Of a stretch of DNA of 64,000 nucleotides, positions 60,681-64,000 are shown piece by piece. The stretch comes from Emcibacter nanhaiensis (GTDB lineage Bacteria; Pseudomonadota; Alphaproteobacteria; Sphingomonadales; Emcibacteraceae), in the NCBI RefSeq assembly GCF_006385175.1, contig NZ_VFIY01000018.1, forward strand, positions 124,001-188,000, in the 5' to 3' direction. The notes below the pieces were generated by a model, which was given only the letters and a program-made list of their open reading frames with translations, had not been told where the DNA came from and ran no database searches. The number at the start of each line of letters is the position of its first letter. The first letter of the stretch is position 1. Made by a program: the position numbers and the translations under genes.

Positions 60681-61795
60681 TTCGAATCCTTCAACTTTTC
60701 AATCACTTCTGCGGATTGTTCAGCATCCAGATAAGGATGCATCGGCAGGCTGAAGACATTCCGGGCCGCCTTTTCGGCAACCGAAAGATCGTTCAGTCTG
60801 TTGCCCGCGCCCTTGAAGGCGGTCTGTTCATGCATATTGCGGCCGTAATAGATCACCGAAGGAATGCCGGCGTCTTTGAGCCGGGACATATAGTCCTCAC
60901 GACTGCCGCTCTTTGGCTGCAGCGTATACTGCGCCCAGGAAGACACATAGCCCGCCGGAACATGGGGTACGACAAACTGCTCGCCAAGGGCATCGCTGTA
61001 ACGGCCAGCCACGTCCTGGCGGGCTTCAAGCTCGGCCGGGAACGCCGCCAGTTTTTCCAGCAACACCGCAGCCTGGAGGGTATCCAGGCGGCTGTTGAGG
61101 CCAATACGGACGTTATCATATTTGTCCGTACCCTTGCCGTGCACACGCAGGGACCGCAGCATCTCGGCCAGGTCATCATCGTCCGTAAACAGGGCGCCGC
61201 CGTCGCCATAGCAGCCCAGCGGCTTGGCGGGAAAGAAACTGGTGGTCGCCAGGTCACCAAAACTACCGGCCTTGCGGCCGTTGATGCTGCCGCCGAAGCC
61301 CTGGGCGGCATCCTCGACAATTTTCAGATTATATTTCTTTGCGATCGCTTCGATCGCCGGATAGTCGGCCGGCAACCCAAACAGGTCTACGGCGATAATG
61401 ACTTTCGGGGTAAGCTCACCTTCGGCGATCACTTTTTCGATGGCCTGTTCCAGTTTGACAGGATCGATATTGTAGGTCTGCGCGTCAATATCCACAAACA
61501 CCGGCGTCGCCCCGACCAGCGGGATCACCTCGGCGGTGGCGAAGAAGGTGAATGTGGTGGTGAAAACCGCATCACCCGGCCCCACTTCCAGGGCCATCAT
61601 GGCGAGCTGCAGGGCGTCCGTGCCGTTGGCGCAGGAGATACAATGTTTTACCCCGACATAGTCGGAGAGATTTTCTTCCAGTTCGCGGACTTCCGGTCCC
61701 ATGATATATTGTCCATGGTCCAGAACGGCCTGGATGCGTGAATCGATACGCTCTTTAAGCGCCTGATATTGTGCCTGGAGATCAATAAACTGCAT
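60674..61795 (-). CDS. DegT/DnrJ-family sugar aminotransferase (WbpE-like)
   Basis: A 373-residue PLP enzyme. 'CANGTDALQLAMMAL', 'VEDAAQGFGGS' and the catalytic lysine in 'SFFPAKPLGCYGDGGAL' are characteristic, and the overall sequence resembles WbpE. WbpE aminates the C3-keto group of UDP-2-acetamido-3-keto-glucuronate. The flanking WbpD-like and WbpB-like genes support that step. Confidence 0.9.
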   Translation of the reverse strand: MQFIDLQAQYQALKERIDSRIQAVLDHGQYIMGPEVRELEENLSDYVGVKHCISCANGTDALQLAMMALEVGPGDAVFTTTFTFFATAEVIPLVGATPVFVDIDAQTYNIDPVKLEQAIEKVIAEGELTPKVIIAVDLFGLPADYPAIEAIAKKYNLKIVEDAAQGFGGSINGRKAGSFGDLATTSFFPAKPLGCYGDGGALFTDDDDLAEMLRSLRVHGKGTDKYDNVRIGLNSRLDTLQAAVLLEKLAAFPAELEARQDVAGRYSDALGEQFVVPHVPAGYVSSWAQYTLQPKSGSREDYMSRLKDAGIPSVIYYGRNMHEQTAFKGAGNRLNDLSVAEKAARNVFSLPMHPYLDAEQSAEVIEKLKDSKC

Positions 61796-62382
61796 TATCC
61801 CTGCCCCAACTCTTTTGAAATTTGACCATTTTTCAGATGATAGACGTCGCCCGTGTGCTCACACACTGTTGTGGCCTCCCCTGTCAGGGGCAGGTCGAGC
61901 CGTTCACCATACTCACTCATCCAGCCGATCTGCTTTGCCGGGACCCCGACCATCAGGGCATAGTCCGGCACATCCTGGTTTATCACTGCACCGGCACCGA
62001 CAAAAGCATAGCGGCCGATGGTCGTCCCGCAGACAATTGTGCTGTTGGCGCCCAGTGTCGCGCCTTTTTTAACCAGCGTGTCGCGATATTCCGCCTTTCG
62101 GTTGACCGCGGAGCGCGGGTTATAGACATTGGTGAAAACCATACTCGGGCCGCAGAACACATCATCCTCAAGGGTGACATTGTCATAGACCGAGACATTG
62201 TTCTGGATTTTTACATTGTCGCCGATAGAGACGGCATTGCCGACAAAAACATTCTGTCCGAGCGAACAGCCCTTGCCGATACGCGCGCCGCCGCAGATAT
62301 GGACCCAGTGCCAAATCCGGCTGCCCTCGCCGATACTGGCCCCTTCGTCAACAATTGCACTGTCATGAACCGTGTAGGACAT
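61795..62382 (-). CDS. hexapeptide-repeat N-acetyltransferase (WbpD-like)
   Basis: A 195-residue left-handed beta-helix acetyltransferase with repeated hexapeptides: '[54 protein letters not shown]'. '[14 protein letters not shown]' is found in WbpD/WlbB enzymes that acetylate the 3-amino group. The start at 62382 is favoured because GGGGGAGGA lies just upstream and overlaps an earlier ATG at 62397. It shares one base with the aminotransferase gene. Confidence 0.9.
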   Translation of the reverse strand: MSYTVHDSAIVDEGASIGEGSRIWHWVHICGGARIGKGCSLGQNVFVGNAVSIGDNVKIQNNVSVYDNVTLEDDVFCGPSMVFTNVYNPRSAVNRKAEYRDTLVKKGATLGANSTIVCGTTIGRYAFVGAGAVINQDVPDYALMVGVPAKQIGWMSEYGERLDLPLTGEATTVCEHTGDVYHLKNGQISKELGQG

Positions 62383-62403
62383 TGCTTCCTCCCCCATATC
62401 CGG

Positions 62404-63387
<984 letters not shown>

Positions 63388-63399
63388 TCATGGGCAAAA

Positions 63400-64000
63400 T
63401 CATTCCGCACCATTTCCAGACTGACGCCCTGGGTAGTTTCGGATAAAGTTTCTAACAAAAATAGCAACCAAGCCCAAGCAACCTCCAAGAAAAACACCTA
63501 CAATGCAAATGACTGCTCTTGCAGGTCGGCTTTTCTTTTCAGGAACCACCGCCGGGTCAACAACCATAAACACATATTCGTCGGCGGTTTCGGCCATGAG
63601 CTTGTTCTGAATTTCTTTTTCTACCAGTTCAAAAAATATATTCCTGATAGCGGCAACGTCAGTTTTCGCAAGTTTGCCCTCGATATATTTTATATTGCGG
63701 TCTGCTGTCAGGATATGTTTTTGCCGGATTTCATTGTTGATCTCGTACACAATGGCATCGACCCACTGTTTGGCCAAATAAGGCGACAATGATTCCATGC
63801 TTATTGAAATAAAGCCATTTTCTTCATTGCGGGAAATTTGAAGGTTCTCTGAAAGTCTCTCAAACACCTCAAAATCGGAAGGCTCGGATCCCTTATTTCC
63901 TTTTACTACCCTGAGCCATTTTTCCTTTTTTGTATCATAGATATTTTCATCAATAATCAGAACATTAGAGTCTCGCTGCCATTCTTTCCCTGCAAACAGA
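63400..64000 (-). CDS. Wzz-like chain-length determinant, C-terminal part (5' end outside window)
   Basis: The minus-strand frame is open to the window edge, giving about 199 visible residues ending at 63400. It contains a helical periplasmic region ('KQWVDAIVYEINNEIRQKHILTADRNIKYIEGKLAKTDVAAIRNIFFELVEKE'), the typical 'VDPAVVPEKKSRPARAVI', and a C-terminal membrane segment ('ICIVGVFLGGCLGLVAIFV'). This is the C-terminal half of a polysaccharide co-polymerase that sets polymer length. A GTG at 63867 is internal, because homology-like sequence continues upstream of it. Confidence 0.88.
   Translation of the reverse strand, partial: LFAGKEWQRDSNVLIIDENIYDTKKEKWLRVVKGNKGSEPSDFEVFERLSENLQISRNEENGFISISMESLSPYLAKQWVDAIVYEINNEIRQKHILTADRNIKYIEGKLAKTDVAAIRNIFFELVEKEIQNKLMAETADEYVFMVVDPAVVPEKKSRPARAVICIVGVFLGGCLGLVAIFVRNFIRNYPGRQSGNGAE

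Overview
The window reads as chromosome of a free-living, probably marine, GC-rich alphaproteobacterium. The clearest taxonomic marker is a GcrA-type cell-cycle regulator (27948-28397). Large TonB-dependent receptors, secreted amidohydrolases and an alphaproteobacterial argD-argF-hslO order agree with this. Genus is not determinable; an Emcibacter/Kordiimonas-like relative is only a guess.

Layout. (1) 1-2.5 kb: the C-terminal end of a secreted RTX protein, an NTF2-like protein, an Fe-S type uracil-DNA glycosylase and a small hypothetical. (2) 2.5-13 kb: an IclR regulator diverges, across a near-perfect palindrome, from a long run of genes encoding a UPF0261 (Tm-1-like) protein, a three-subunit biotin-dependent carboxylase, a HAD hydrolase, a dihydroxyacetophenone-dioxygenase-type cupin, an SDR, a zinc alcohol dehydrogenase, an MFS transporter and a small phosphatase. 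It looks like a catabolic operon for an unidentified carbonyl compound. A TonB receptor, a VOC protein and an FAD reductase follow. (3) 17.7-24 kb: a threonine dehydratase-like enzyme, a secreted zinc metalloprotease and two tandem secreted amidohydrolases, one of which lacks its metal ligands. (4) 24-27.9 kb: an AT-rich accessory island next to gcrA, with a PD-(D/E)XK-like sce7726-type protein, a Beta-family protein, an ImmA/IrrE metallopeptidase and a small membrane protein. Beside it a parDE toxin-antitoxin pair sits between two copies of the gcrA 3' end plus terminator. (5) 28-41.7 kb: housekeeping genes: an orphan ABC-2 permease, argD, argF, hslO, a nitroreductase, argE, trkH, folE, apaG, metZ, then a DUF2946-like protein with a copper-type TonB receptor.

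(6) From a tRNA-Gly(CCC) at 41.8 kb to the window end lies a lower-GC surface polysaccharide locus. A rightward operon (42.1-47.4 kb: nucleotide-sugar dehydrogenase, epimerase, aminotransferase, initiating sugar transferase, sulfotransferase) converges on a long leftward operon (64.0-47.4 kb). The leftward operon holds a Wzz-like protein; WbpB/D/E-like enzymes; a flippase; a pyruvyltransferase; two GNAT-like proteins; a deacetylase; a WbpG/HisH2/HisF2-like amidine-forming set; a Wzy/WaaL-like polymerase or ligase; and three glycosyltransferases. Together they support a Wzx/Wzy-type polymer containing a diamino or amidino uronic acid, possibly sulfated and pyruvylated.

The best candidates for something undescribed are the gcrA-adjacent island with its duplicated gcrA tail, and the biotin-carboxylase catabolic operon.
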